Shown here piece by piece: positions 1-12,245 of a DNA stretch of 64,000 nucleotides; position 1 is the stretch's first letter, and each line of letters begins with the position of its first letter. This stretch comes from Rostratula benghalensis. Taxonomy: Eukaryota; Chordata; Aves; Charadriiformes; Rostratulidae. The stretch is from positions 4,407,957 to 4,471,956 of the forward strand of contig VXAI01000013.1 in NCBI GenBank assembly GCA_013399305.1, given 5' to 3'. Below the pieces are notes generated by a model that worked only from the letters and a program-made list of their open reading frames with translations, was not told the DNA's origin and searched no databases. A program made the position numbers and the translations under genes.

Positions 1-3000
1 TCAACACACCTATATTTCTGAATAGAGAGAACTAATACAGAGTGTATTGGACAACTCATTCTGTGAATGCTAATCTGACCATGTGTCAAAACTTTATCCC
101 TGTTTTGCCAGTGTAAGAATGAGGTTTGGATCTGTCCTGAATTCTTGATTCCCTCAGTATACTTGGTTAGTATGTGCATAATAAGAAGAAAGAATTCTTG
201 ATTCCCTCAGTATACTTGGTTAGTATGTGCATAATAAGAAGAAACTATTTTTCTTTTGGTTTAACTAGTTTAATTTTGTTGATAATTTCTTTTGAATGTA
301 TTTAACTTTGGTTTAGGTTTATTAGGTTTATTTTTTCAAGCCAGCATTTGTATTGAATATTTAAAAAGTTAAATTATATGGTAGAATCACATACAAAGAC
401 AGCAGAGTGTACAAATTCATTGATGGCTTTTAAAATTTGCATCAGAGAAAACAGAAACTGCCATGTATCTGTAAACATTACTACATAATATGCTACAGTA
501 GACTGAAGATTCAGAGGCTTTGGCCCATGTAATTTTATTCTACTTCTCTTCACAGGAGCATTGGTAAGGTTGATGTCTCAAAGCACTATAAAGAAAAACA
601 ATGATATAATTCAAACCACTAGATACCAAACCACTCAAATTAGCTCCTTTTCCCAGCAGTGGGGTGCATGCTTTTCTCTCTGCCTCTCTCATCATTTATG
701 GTAGAATAGTTTTGATGGAATTCAAGCAGATTATACAGTACAAATAGGACTGCTATCCACATAAATTTTGAAAAACTCTTTTACTCAAAATATAAATTTA
801 AAAAATTAGGCACAACATATAGATCAGCTACATGAAGGAACTTTTCATCTGAAAACTTTAAGAGAGAAAACTGTCAAAACCATGCTTTAACTTGTGAAAA
901 AAATTGCGCAGAAAGCTCTGTGGAAATCTCCCTCATGAACCACCTCCCAACGGCTTGCACAGAGCACTGCCCTTGTTGCCACCCTTCCTGTTGCCACAAA
1001 ACATGGGGTACCCATTAAGATGGCAGAACCACTTTGAAGTGTCATGAGCTCATCTCAAACTCCAGTACCTTTCTTATAATCTGGTCAATGATTGTGCAAA
1101 CCCATCAAAGCTCTGCTGTTTTGGCACCCTATATTTGAAACAACTGCCTAAAAAGGAGGTTCTGTAGAACAGAAACTTTTTTGTGCCAAAATTACATTGT
1201 TTCTGCTTAGAAAAAAATTCTTGTAATATGACTAGGGGATAAAAAGATGTATCTCAGCTGTACTCAACTACTTCCCTTTTTTACATAGAGTGCATGTCCT
1301 GGTGCAGCTCTGAGGAACGGGAAAAGCAGCTGATAACGCTCTCTGCTTCAGGACATGTTGGCTTCTGTCTCTGAAATATGATCTGTCCCAGAACCGCAAG
1401 ATTTGCCTTATTCTGGTGGTCACTGAAAAGTGACAACAGTTTTCAAGATACTGCCAGCACACCCTTAACTTTTGCATCAGCTATATACCGTTCTAAGTGT
1501 TTATGTGAAATTCATCTCCATGTAGGCAGAATGGCATTAACAGTAGTATGACTAGAAAAGACCCCAACAACAGAACATCAAAACCCCAAAAAAACCCAAA
1601 CCTTCTATTTTTCTCTGTTTTACCAAATAATGTGATATAGGTATTTTTTCAAGAAAATGTAAATCGTTCATACTAAAATACTGCAATTTTGTCAATAGTA
1701 CTACATTTCTTGACCAAAAGACAAGACATATTTTAGTAAAAGACATTAGAAAAATATTAAACTAGCATGGTTGTTTTCTTTCAGTTTAAGCTAATTCATC
1801 AATACAACAGGACTTTAAAATACAGGAAATTTTGCAGCCACACTGTAAATTTTAAGAAGAATTTCTACAACTTTACCTTTTTTATTCTTTTACTACTTAA
1901 CTTTACAAATTAATTATTTTTATTTAGGCAGGGTTGGTATTTATTTTATTTTGTTAACTTGTCTTTATAAATCTCCAGTTTAAAAATTTAGCTTAAATAT
2001 ATTTTTAATTCACTATAATTAAGTTGGTAGAAACTTATTTTAAAATTATAGACATTTTTGCAGAAAAATGATGTTATTTTATTGATAAATATAGGCAAAT
2101 AAAAGGGAAAGGTATTTAAAAATATTAATTTAAGAATGATTGTCCTAAAAATGCAGAATAAAAAAAAAATCTTTTATTTCTGTTCTTTCCAGAACTTTCA
2201 AGCTTTGAGTTTATAGCAAACCCCTCTTTGAAAAATCTATGGTTACTTAAGAAAATAATTTGTCTTCATTGGGCTTATGAGTCTGTTATAAAATCACAGA
2301 GCATGAAGGATCCAGAAAGAAATTCCTTAATTTTCTTCTTCATCCTGAGGCCTCATAAATTTCCATCAGCATTTTGCAAACCCTCCCATTTCCCACATCT
2401 CCTTCCAGTCTCATTCATTTTTACCCTGTTTCTCATTTGACTTTGTAGTATACTCTTGTATTCCAGCCACACGGTTCTTGGGTGAAATTTCCTTAGGGCA
2501 GGAACACAAAAAATATACAGCATCCGCAGGGCTAAATCTCTTATGTCTTGCCTCTCTTCTCCCAAAGATTTGGAGGACCATAAAGAAAGGGAGATTGACA
2601 CAAGGAAGGGGATAAAACATAAAGGAGACATCTGCTTAGGGGAAATAGGAGATGGAAGACAATCCTTCAAACTAGTGGGGGTTGCTCTGAACCTGGTGAA
2701 TCATGCAGTGGTCTCTGTGAGGAGAGGGCTTCCTCCAGCTACAGATGAGAAAACCTCTGTGGAAATTCTCATTGCATTCTTCCACAGCTGCTATCTCATG
2801 ACCCTGTGGGATGACTCTTACTGTCTACATATTTTGCTCTTCAGGCCGTACTTAGAAGAGCATTATTTGAAAACTTTTTATCAGAATTCACTGGGGATAT
2901 GGTCCTTTGTGTTGGGAGACACTTAAGAATAAAACCAGCTGCTTAGTGTTCTTCATGTTATTAGATAGAAATCACATAAGAAATTGTCCTTTCTATCTGT

Positions 3001-4225
3001 GTAGACAAGTAACATTGAAGCAAAACTCCTCATATTACCCTGCCCATTCAACTTCAAAGAACACTAAATAATGCCAGGTTGTCAAAGGAGCTAATTAATT
3101 GAACATAAGAAGCACTGAATCTAAGCAATTGACAACACAAATTATTGGCCAACTTTCTTGGGATCCCTCATTAGATTTAAGGGTCTGTGCTTTAGTGAGC
3201 CCGGTTCCTTTCTTGCAATTTTTCAAGGTAATCTATAGTTCCCATTTCACCTTTCTTTACTTTTGATCTCAGGTTTTACCTCAGGTGGGTGGATGTACTG
3301 ACTGCTATTTAGATAATTTAACTATTTATTTGCTGACTTACCAATGTTGCCTATTGAATTTTCTAATAAGTATATGAATAATTAAATAAATGTATTAATA
3401 TAAAAATAAAATCAGAGAATACAAGCAAACAAGAAAAATAGAAAAGAAAGACCATTATTCATTTATCAAGCAAAACAGCACCCATACCTCTTCCCAGTAT
3501 CGCATGGATAATTTTTCTGCAAGTTTTCTCAGCCTCGTAATTCCCTAATGCTAAGTCAACCACTTCGAATAGGCAAAGTTTACATTTAAGTAAACATGGT
3601 CTTTCCATGTTCTACAGCTGCAATAAATGTGGAAGTATTAAACTTCAACCTGGGCCAGAAAACTGCCCAAGTACTTACAAAAGTAAATGATTGCCCCTTT
3701 ATATGAAAATAGTGTCAATTTCATGAGGTGGCATAAAGTAGTGACAACTGACACCCCAGTCTTTTTTTTTATTTTAAAAGAAAAATCCTAATGTAAAATT
3801 TTCTTTCCCCCACCCCCAAAATATCATGGCCTATTTCTTTTTGGGTTTGTATCATGTCTTTCTACTGTCAGAATTACTGTATTCAAACAAGGTTTTTAAA
3901 TGTATTAAGAGATTTTCTGAAAGGATAACAGTCCCATTTCAAATGAACATAGAAATGAATTTCAATGAGCTTAGACAATTTAGATTAGAATGCAATTTAC
4001 TGCAAATTAAGTGTAATTTTAAACAGAGTTTGCTGGCCAAAATAACCTGCAGCAGAAATGATAGCATAGAAATATGTGATTTTTTAAAATATATAAACAT
4101 ATCTAAATCATCATTCCAAGGTGGTAACAATTTTAAAGCTTTTAAAAAAGCAATTATTTCAGAACCAGTATTCAAGAAAGGTCATTACTAGCTAGTCTAA
4201 TACAGATGTCCTGCTGACAAGTAGT
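1..4225. other. Unique AT-rich noncoding DNA
   Basis: I see no recognisable gene or transposon here. The longest frames (for example 2543-2926 plus and 3826-4191 plus) show no domain, signal peptide or family resemblance I recognise, and their lengths are unremarkable for random AT-rich DNA. A 53-bp exact tandem duplication (139-244) and a 15-bp triplet just to the right (4619-4663) are listed separately. Confidence 0.7.
139..244. repeat. Exact 53-bp tandem duplication
   Basis: Positions 139-191 are repeated base for base at 192-244. Each copy starts GAATTCTTGATTCCC and ends AATAAGAAGAAA. There are only two copies and no mismatches, so the duplication is either recent or an assembly artefact. 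It contains no recognisable transposon sequence. Confidence 0.97.
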
Positions 4226-4260
4226 AAAAAAAAAAAAAAAGAAAAAAAAAAAAAAAGAGA
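4226..4260. repeat. Interrupted poly-A tract
   Basis: Two runs of 15 A each are separated by a single G, followed by GAGA. It is a simple low-complexity tract. No polyadenylation signal or convincing target duplication marks it as the tail of a retrocopy. Confidence 0.9.
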
Positions 4261-4618
4261 TTGGTACTCTTCTTCTCCTCTAGATTAGGATTTAGGAGAT
4301 ATTAACTTTATTCACGAAATGTCACATTGAAGGTGATCTTAAAAGGCATCCCTGTATTCCACAGGCACATTTTTTCTCATTTCCTTTCATGTTAAATTAG
4401 ATGACAAGTATGAACTGTATATTTCAACACAAGCTTTTACTATATGAAAATCAGAAATACATATATATTTCAAAGAAATTATATATTGATATTCTGTTGA
4501 CTGTCACACTTGCTGATGGAGATATATATACAAATATATCTACTTTATGGCTAATGTTCAGAGAAATTACATTACCTCAAACAAATAAATGTGGGCAGCA
4601 GTTTCTCATAACTGCACT

Positions 4619-4663
4619 ACTATGGAGTAACTTACTGTGGAGTAACTTACTATGGAGTAACAT
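4619..4663. repeat. 15-bp tandem repeat, three copies
   Basis: Three successive 15-base units of the form ACTATGGAGTAACTT occur. The second unit has one change (A to G) and the third ends in AT instead of TT. It is a small minisatellite seed with no associated gene. Confidence 0.9.
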
Positions 4664-4972
4664 ATCTTGCTAAGCAATGTAATTTGAGGAAAGGCTATGT
4701 GAAATGTAAAAATATGGGGGTTTATTGTTCCATATAGGTAAAAATATGGGCAAACTCTTGTTCCAAGATACATTCAAATGTTCTTATATATACATATAAA
4801 GAAGAATGAGAGGGAATGATTCTCTTTTTTCACTAGTGCCTTCTATATGTCATTCAAATTCAGTAAAGATAAGACTTTTTTTTCCTGCCTTAGCTTTTAT
4901 ATAGATCCAGGGCAAAGCATGTTGCCGTACTCTGCCTACAGCAAACTTAACCATGAATCTTGCTTCTGCTCC

Positions 4973-5072
4973 TTAGTAATATCTATTTCTTAATCTATTG
5001 ACTACCTAACATGAACTACAAAGCACTCCAATGAGGCAAAAAAAAAAAAAAAAAAAAAAAAAATTAGTAATA
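4973..5072 (+). mobile_element. Possible short poly-A-tailed retroposed insert
   Basis: A 56-bp segment (4982-5037) is followed by 26 uninterrupted A (5038-5063). The pair is bracketed by the same 9-mer TTAGTAATA at 4973-4981 and 5064-5072. A short insert, an A tail and flanking direct repeats are what target-primed reverse transcription leaves behind. I do not recognise the source of the 56 bp. In DNA this AT-rich a chance 9-mer match close by is possible, so the call is tentative. Confidence 0.35.
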
Positions 5073-5775
5073 ATCCAGATTACTACAGGATGGAGTTTCA
5101 AACACTAAATCCTATTTGGCTGAGCTCAGGCAGGTGACAGAGACTCCTCTCTCTAGTTCTCTTTTCTGTTTTAGGTGTACCCACGCTGAGCATGTCAGAT
5201 GTTATGAACATCAGGGTACAAATATCAAAACAGCTGGAATATTTTAGAATTGGATTCTGTCCATCAAGTTTCCCAGCTCTGACAACATCCATAAATGCAT
5301 ACTCAGGCAGTATGGATACTCCCCTACAGGAGGGATGATAGGTCTCAACCAGCCACTAGAGAGATCTGCAAATGTGTGTTTGTATGTGAGAGATCTACTA
5401 GCAAGCTTTGGACCTCATTAGGATGAGGCTATTTTCATCATTCATGTTTATGAGTGCTGTGTGTGGGGTCATGGTGCACATGTCCATCTGTTGATAACCA
5501 GTATCTGGATAGTGCAGGTATGCGTGTGTGAACATATGTGTGCATGAGTGTGGGAAGACATGCTTAGTTTCACTACTGGCTGGACCTGGGAAGAGAAAAC
5601 CACAGCAGATTCTTATCTGGCAGGCTGGGGAAGGGGAAATCCCTTGGGCATTGGGCAATGGGCTGTCCTCATTGGACTAGGGAAGGGAATTTACCTGGGC
5701 CTTGGAGTGAACTGTATCCAGCTTCCCCTAATAATTTACAGACATTTATCTTTTTTATTTCATAATTAAATAACA
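5073..5775. other. Unique noncoding DNA
   Basis: There is no recognisable gene or repeat, apart from an imperfect TG-rich patch at about 5485-5550. The overlapping short frames on both strands carry no recognised domain. Confidence 0.6.
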
Positions 5776-6295
5776 TGTCATGGTTTAACCCCAGCCAGTA
5801 ACTAGGACCATGCAGCCTCTCACTCCACACCTCTTCCCCATCCGGAAGGGTAGGGAAAGGAGGGGGAAGGAAAAAATAACAAACCTCACAGGTTGAGTTA
5901 AAGACAGCTCAACAGAACAGTAGCAGAAAAGGAAAATAACAAGAATAGCATCAATAATGGTAAAAGAGTATACAGGACACAAGTCACTCTCACACCCAAT
6001 GATTGATTGTTCAGTCTGACCCAAGCAGATACCAGATTCCCTCCCTCCTCAGCCAACTCCTTTTTATATACCAAGCATGACATCTATGGTATGGAATATT
6101 CCATTGGTCATTCTATAGTTCTGTCTATGTTCCTCTCAGCTTCTGTGGGAAGCTGAAAAAAGTCCTTGATGAGTATAAAGATCATTTAGCAACAATTAAA
6201 ACAATATGCACTATTGACATTCATTTTGTAACGAATCTGAAAACAGAGCAACCACTAGAAAGAAAATTATCTCTGTCTCAGCTGAAACCAGGAAA
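5776..6295 (-). mobile_element. Solo LTR of an avian endogenous retrovirus (ERVL-like)
   Basis: The plus strand begins TGTCATGGTTTAACCCCAGC and the element runs about 520 bp to GCTGAAACCAGGAAA. The reverse complement of the end (TTTCCTGGTTTCAGC) nearly mirrors the start, as LTR termini do. I recognise both termini, and the internal stretch around a TATA box and a GCATGACATC motif, as an LTR family common in bird genomes. On the minus strand the order is U3, TATA box (GTATATAAAAAGG, about 6063-6075), then the GGTTAAACCATGACA terminus, which sets the orientation. No gag-pol sequence adjoins it, so it is a solo LTR. The flanking 5-mers TAACA and ATTGT do not match, so the target duplication has decayed. 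The family name is recalled, not searched. Confidence 0.85.
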
Positions 6296-6584
6296 ATTGT
6301 GTATCACTGTTGTGGTTTCCCTGTTTAAAAGAAAATAAATAGCTATGATGAATTCATTTATTTGAACAAAATAAGACCAGTATATATGAAGGTTCTTCCA
6401 ACTTGTTCTAATACAAGGTTAATAACTTAACCTCAAATCTTTACAAGTGACAAAATTGCTATATATTTTGATTCCAAAGCTCTGTCCATCTCCCAGCTGC
6501 TGATGTTTCTTTCTCTAGTTTCCTATTGATTTTCCTCTTTATGCCCAACAGCCTTTTTAACTAAATGCAAAAAATTTCAAAAAG

Positions 6585-6607
6585 AGTCTATATTTTCAAT
6601 ATAGACT
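6585..6607. repeat. Perfect 10-bp-stem hairpin
   Basis: AGTCTATATT (6585-6594) and AATATAGACT (6598-6607) are exact reverse complements separated by the 3-base loop TTC. The stem is AT-rich and no U-run or gene gives it context, so it is reported as structure only. Confidence 0.85.
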
Positions 6608-8829
6608 ATGGATACAGTGGATGTTTTTGATGCCTGTAAAATTAGTAAAAACAGTTACAAATTTTCCATTTGAATATCACAAAATATTGCTTGATTAAAG
6701 ACATATTTAACTAAAGAATCAAATTTTGCTTAGCACAGAAGAAATGGAGAAAGAAAACAGTCAATGTGGGAAAGACTTGTGTATTCTTTCTGCAATAAGG
6801 ATGAAGAGTGGGAGAATGAATAGCTTAAGAAATTGAAAAAAGATATTCAGCTCATCATTCTTTTGCTCATGTGTGTTTACACAGAAGAATAGTGAAAACT
6901 TTTCACTTGGGTTGCTAAAAATATGTAAAATGTTTAATACAGGAAACTATAGTTGTTACAACATGAAGATACTTTTTTTTAAAAAAAAAGGACAGGTTAA
7001 TTATAGACATATGGTCAACTAGATTGCTCTCCCAGATAAGTTAGGTAAAATAAAGCTATGGACAGAAAAAAAAAAAAGCTCAGAAAGAGCAGATCTGACA
7101 GCAAACTCAGCCTTGCAAACTTAGTACAAAGCTTACAAGCAGTGCTAATGACCATATCCTATGTCTCTACAGTCTTCATAGATGATTTTTCAATCAGACT
7201 ATCACAATCTGGGCAGAAAGAGTGTGCTTTTCTAATGCAATAATATGGCAAAGCACTAGCACATGTACTCAGGGAGACATCTCTGTTTTGGAGAGAAAAT
7301 TGTGCACTGGAACAAATCTTAGAAATACATTATAAACACTAGATAGTATCTAGGAAAAAAGAAAAATCTTTGTTATTTCATGTTAAAGCAATTCCCAAAG
7401 TGGGGCAGTAGATTAGAACTGACCTCTGTGCAAACACACACTAAATATGATACTCTCCATTCTAGAGCACCCTGTGACTCATATAATAATTAGTGTCAGA
7501 TTCCAATCTAACTGTCAATAGACCCCTCCTCTGTAATCAGATTTCCCTATGCTACAGAAACCTATAATTTATTCTGTTTATGCTATCGCCTTTAAATCCT
7601 AATTAATATTTAGATTCACATTTAATTGAATTCAGTAATGGTTGTCTATATGCTAATTTGTTTGTAGTTGCAGGCCATCTGTTGTGGTGTAGGAACTTCC
7701 CATCTGTATTTAATAATTTACAGACAAGTGGACTTTCTTTTACCTTAAATTTCCTTACTTTCCATTTCTTTGTTTTAAAATCTGAACTAAAATGAATGAC
7801 TGAAGTATGACTTTGTTTTGTTACAGAAAAAAATACATAGATCCATAATATTTGAATAAAAAGAGTAATTTACATAGGAAGATCAATCTCCATGCTATTT
7901 TTCTAATTATTAAATTGTAAATACTCTCTTTGAATGGTAAAATTTACTATCAGTTTTCTGATCTAGATTACATGAGCTCCATGGGTTTTATAGGTTTGTT
8001 GTTATAGTTTAAATGATACCATTTCAAAAGAATGAAACAAGTATATGTTAATTTCATTATGAGGAGGTGCTTTTTATTTTTGGGGTTACTACCAGTAATA
8101 CACCTGTACTTATGTCAGTTATACAGAGTTCACTCATACTTTACACATGTTCTCCACTTCCTTAAATTTCTATACGTTTACCTCTTAAATCAAGGAAATT
8201 TGGGGTGACAAAGTAACCATGGGAAAAGTAAATCCAGCTTCAGCTTGAGGTTCATTGAACCATTATGCTACAGACAGGACATAAAATGCTTTAGAAAAAA
8301 ATAGAGGAAAACATTACTCAAAATCTGATTTTATTCACGTAGGAGCTAAGCCCTAATTTATTTCCCCTTGCTCGTATTCCACTTTGCTCTGTTACCCATC
8401 ACCTCTGGGTGTGCACTCTGCCTGGCTGGGTATCCATGGACCAGAAGAAATAATAAGGAACACAAAATTCACTATCAGATGCTCTGGTTCTTTCACAGGA
8501 AAGAAATCCAGGTGCATGGTTTGGCAGGAACTACCAAATACTGTGAATAGGGGCTGGACAAAAGATCAAGTAACTGAGTTCTGAGGGCATACTAAAAAGG
8601 GGATAGGGGCATCCGAGGGGAGGAACTGTTTCCTCATTCTTCAATGGGATCAAACACTCTTGAGGAGTTTGTCTCTCTCTGGAGTATAAAGGTAACTTGA
8701 GGTAAATAAAGGTAAATGAAGATGCTATCCCTAATTAAGCACCTAAAGTGAGATCGGAGTAATTTTTGCCTAAAACGATTCTTTATTTGTTTCCCATTAT
8801 CTCCTGGCCTCATCAACTTAAAATGAATT

Positions 8830-8847
8830 GATCAATTTTAATTGATC
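8830..8847. repeat. Perfect 8-bp inverted repeat
   Basis: GATCAATT (8830-8837) and AATTGATC (8840-8847) are exact reverse complements around TT. It is a minor AT-rich palindrome with no context. Confidence 0.85.
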
Positions 8848-9295
8848 CACAAGGACTAATTTAAATGCTGAGGAGTGGTTTTCATTATCTTATATACTGC
8901 CTTTCACCACTGATCCTAGATTTAATTTGATGCTGCTGGTCACTGCTGTCATGCATATGAAGATTCATGATAATAACTGTTACTCGAGGATTTCAGCAAT
9001 AATTAAAACAGCACATGAAACAGAAAATGACAAGATGGTCAGGGAGGTCACTCTGGTTGCAAGATCTTCTGCATACATCCATGGAGCAATACGGTGTCTC
9101 TCCAATAGAGAATTTGGCTCTATATTTTGAATATTTCTCTGTTTCCATCAGAAAACATATTTTAAGGAAAGTGTTGGAAAAGATGAGAATACATATTTTT
9201 CCTGAAATTATTTTCCCTTATTTTCCACCTCTTTAACACTGGGTTGCTTCTTGTCCTTCAAAGTCAATGCAGAGGAACAATGCCATCCCCAAGGG

Positions 9296-9298
9296 AAA

Positions 9299-9329
<31 letters not shown>

Positions 9330-9337
9330 GAAAAAAA
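9296..9337. repeat. Interrupted poly-A tract
   Basis: A run of 22 A is followed by GA-type interruptions and further A runs. The bases just after it have no matching upstream copy that I could find, so it does not look like a retrocopy tail. Confidence 0.9.
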
Positions 9338-11579
9338 CCTCCAACAACATAAAGCAGCATGTCTTTGTTCTCAGCCTTGTATTTGCAGGATTAAAAAGTT
9401 TAATCAACTGATTTTTTTTCCCAATTTTTTAGCTGGAGTAGAGCCTCTTTTTAATTAGATTACTCATCTTTATCCTTATCTTTATTTTTATGTATAACTT
9501 CAAGTTATTTAATTGGATAAAATGACTTGATATTTGAATTTTACTTCATTTTAATTTAATGTTGGTTTATGATAGTTTACTTGTGGATTTTAATTCTTCT
9601 GTATTTTATGTGATACACCTTGATCATTAGTAGAGACTAGGCACCAAAGAAATTAAATTTGTTCTTATTAATACCTCTTCTTGCACATCAAAGTTGCATG
9701 GCATAGGCTTCAGGAGATGATGGCAAAGAAACCTAACCTTCAAGAAGATATCACAGCAAGAATGAGAAGGATGAAAACATGGCGTGGGATCCTGTTGACC
9801 TAACACTTCCACTGAGTTTGTACCTATATCTCAGTTGCTACTGCAGACTTGGTTTGGAGTTAACGCACTAGTTTTCTTTCTAGTTGATGGAAAGTTGTAA
9901 GTGATATTGAGATAAGTTATAAGTATTTTTGAGATTTCCAAAGAAAGGTCTATCCTTGCAATATAAAGTACCCTAGAACCCTTTATAGGTTTCTGCTTCT
10001 TCCTGTTGGCTGGAGTCTTATGACATAGTACATTGTTCTGCACTTCAGTCATAGCAGACAGAACAGATATTTGGCCTAAAAATGAGCTTCCTCTTATTCA
10101 CCTCCTTCACATCCCCACTGGTCAGAGAAAGTACATGCTCCATTGGCAAGTCCAACTGGTGAATGGCAACAGCCCTTAAGTGTTGCGTAACTAGAAGGGC
10201 TACTTGAGCATCATCTAACTTACAAATAAAATTTGACTATCTACAGTGATGATGACTGTCAACAGTGATAAAACAAAGAATGGCAAGATACACTAAGAGA
10301 TTACAGCAGGATAAAAGACAGAAAAGGCTTCATGATTAGTTTAGGCAGGGAACTTGGCAGAATGAACAAAAAAATACATATTGTAGATAACATACATTCT
10401 GGCATCGGCCTTTCTCATCATATTACATCCAGTGAAGCTGACAGACAAGGTTCTAAAAATTCCTTACACAATTTACCCACACAATATACTTGCACAGACA
10501 TATAAGACATCATAATTTTGTATTATGTGAGAGGGTAAACTCTTGATTTATCCAGAACAGTCATTGGAAATGTGACAGCACAAAAAAAGAAGTCAGGCTT
10601 TTACTCTGTTGTGCTTCATATTGAAATGTAGCTGCTATTTGTTAATCTCATCGAGGGGAAGCAGTGTTGTACCAAGACGAGAGCATTAGACATTGCACAG
10701 TCTTACCTGGATTATCTACTTCTGTGCCATTACATATGTGTTGTGTCTCTCAGTGGCCTTCCCTATCATGTTAGTTATATTACAGTTAATATTTCCACTA
10801 ATTTAATACTTTATTTTACTTCTTGTTGGTGAAATTATAGATCTTCGGGTTGCTGACCATTAGGTAACATTAATTGGAAAATATTAGGAATTATTATTGA
10901 AGTTATAATAATTATTCAAAAAAGGATCTTTTTTTTTCCTTTACTTTGAAATCTGATGTCTAGTCATTTTCTGGGGCTGAAGATCTAGAAGTGCAGCAGC
11001 TCTATTATGAACTTATTGTGAATTCCATATGCTCAGTCCTTCAGCACTGAAACCAGTAGTGGAGTGTCCCACAAACTTCACAGGGGAATATGGTCATGGT
11101 ATCTTAGCATTGTGCATGTGTGTTATCCGTAAAACACTATAACCTTAATTAAATCTTAGCTAAGTGTTAAAAGAGTCTTTAAGAAAATTACAGGCAAATT
11201 TGTGAAAAGCAGTAATCAAGAGACAGAAATAAATCTTTCTCTTTACTTTGAGTCTTTCCAGAACAGTCATCTTTCAGAGCATAATTTTTCCATGGGACTG
11301 AAAGATGAGATTTAAGAATCATCTTGTAACAAATACCGTAAATACTTGCCAAATCATTATATTCTGAAAATCATGGGATATTCTATGTGTGCACTGTTTA
11401 GCACTGCTTCTCATTCAATTGGTGCTTTTGACAGTTTCAAATTCTGCTTATGTTCATGCTAGCATTTACAGCCACATCCCTTACCAAAAAAGGAGAAAGG
11501 GAGGGAAATCAGATTATTATTTTATTTTATTTCCTTAGGGAATGCAAATTCATCCCTCTGATTAGTCCATTATCTTAAC

Positions 11580-12170
11580 TTACTTTTTCTGCTTTAGGGG
11601 TAGTGTCTTGCTTGGCTGATTGGCACAGCTAAGCCCTTTAGTGAGCTCTTCCTTGCTGTTACACTGAGCCTCAGCAATAGCGCCTGTGTAGCTGGCAGGC
11701 AGAGGAAGTGATGACAGTCTTTTAATGCTTTGTGTCAATAGGATAAACAGCATGCTCATCTCGAGAGCTTTATCAGATTAACCCTGGTGTAACAGCTTCA
11801 ATAAGATATATTAATAGCTCTGCAGGACCAGCTGTACCTAATAAATACTGTTATCTCATATTTTTTTCCCTTTTCCGTCCAGATGTATTTTGATTGCTAC
11901 ACAGACAGAAATCAGATGTGAAAACAAATGACACCACACTTCTTCCCAATAGTATTTTTCCCTACAAAAATTAGATGGTAATTAAAAATAAACAGATCAG
12001 TTAAAGTTGTAATTAAGCCTCAGACCCAGGAAACCTTACACATACAGAGAATGTTTTGGATTCATTGGCAATGTCATGCAAAGAAGACTTCTTTAGAATT
12101 GTGACCTAGCTGAAATTGCCATGCATATACATAAAGATGTCACATTAATAAAGTCTATGGGATAGAGCTT
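11580..12170. promoter_or_regulatory. Candidate conserved noncoding element (by eye)
   Basis: This is complex, non-repetitive sequence. It has several homeodomain-type TAAT/ATTA cores (around 11775, 11810, 11980 and 12012), the phrase GCTTTATCAGATTAACC, and a strong polypyrimidine tract ending in CAG near 11882. No frame is open across it. It resembles deeply conserved vertebrate noncoding DNA in texture, but that is an impression and conservation cannot be seen from one sequence. Confidence 0.25.
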
Positions 12171-12172
12171 CA

Positions 12173-12245
12173 GCCAGTGTAAATACTGAGGACAGCAGTG
12201 AATTCAATTCCACTGATTTACACCAGCAAAGATTCTGACCTGATG
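12173..12245. repeat. Remnant of a short palindromic (MITE-like) amniote repeat
   Basis: GCCAGTGTAAAT (12173-12184) pairs with ATTTACACCAGC (12216-12227) at 10 of 12 positions, with AATTCAATTCCACTG between them and GATTCTGACC after. This pattern resembles an old short palindromic repeat, with GTGTAAAT and ATTTACAC arms, that I recall from reptile and bird genomes. I cannot name the family with certainty. Confidence 0.45.

Noticed and set aside
2543..2926. 127-codon open frame on the plus strand
   Set aside because: No recognisable domain, no splice or promoter context, and an overlapping 105-codon frame on the other strand. The length is compatible with chance.
3826..4191. 121-codon open frame on the plus strand
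   Set aside because: Composition is that of random AT-rich translation (F, I, K, N rich) and a frame is open opposite it. No family resemblance.
11855..11980. Possible exon after a strong polypyrimidine tract ending at 11882
   Set aside because: Stops occur in all three frames shortly after the acceptor and the only nearby donor (GTAATT) is poor. Kept only as part of the conserved-element candidate.
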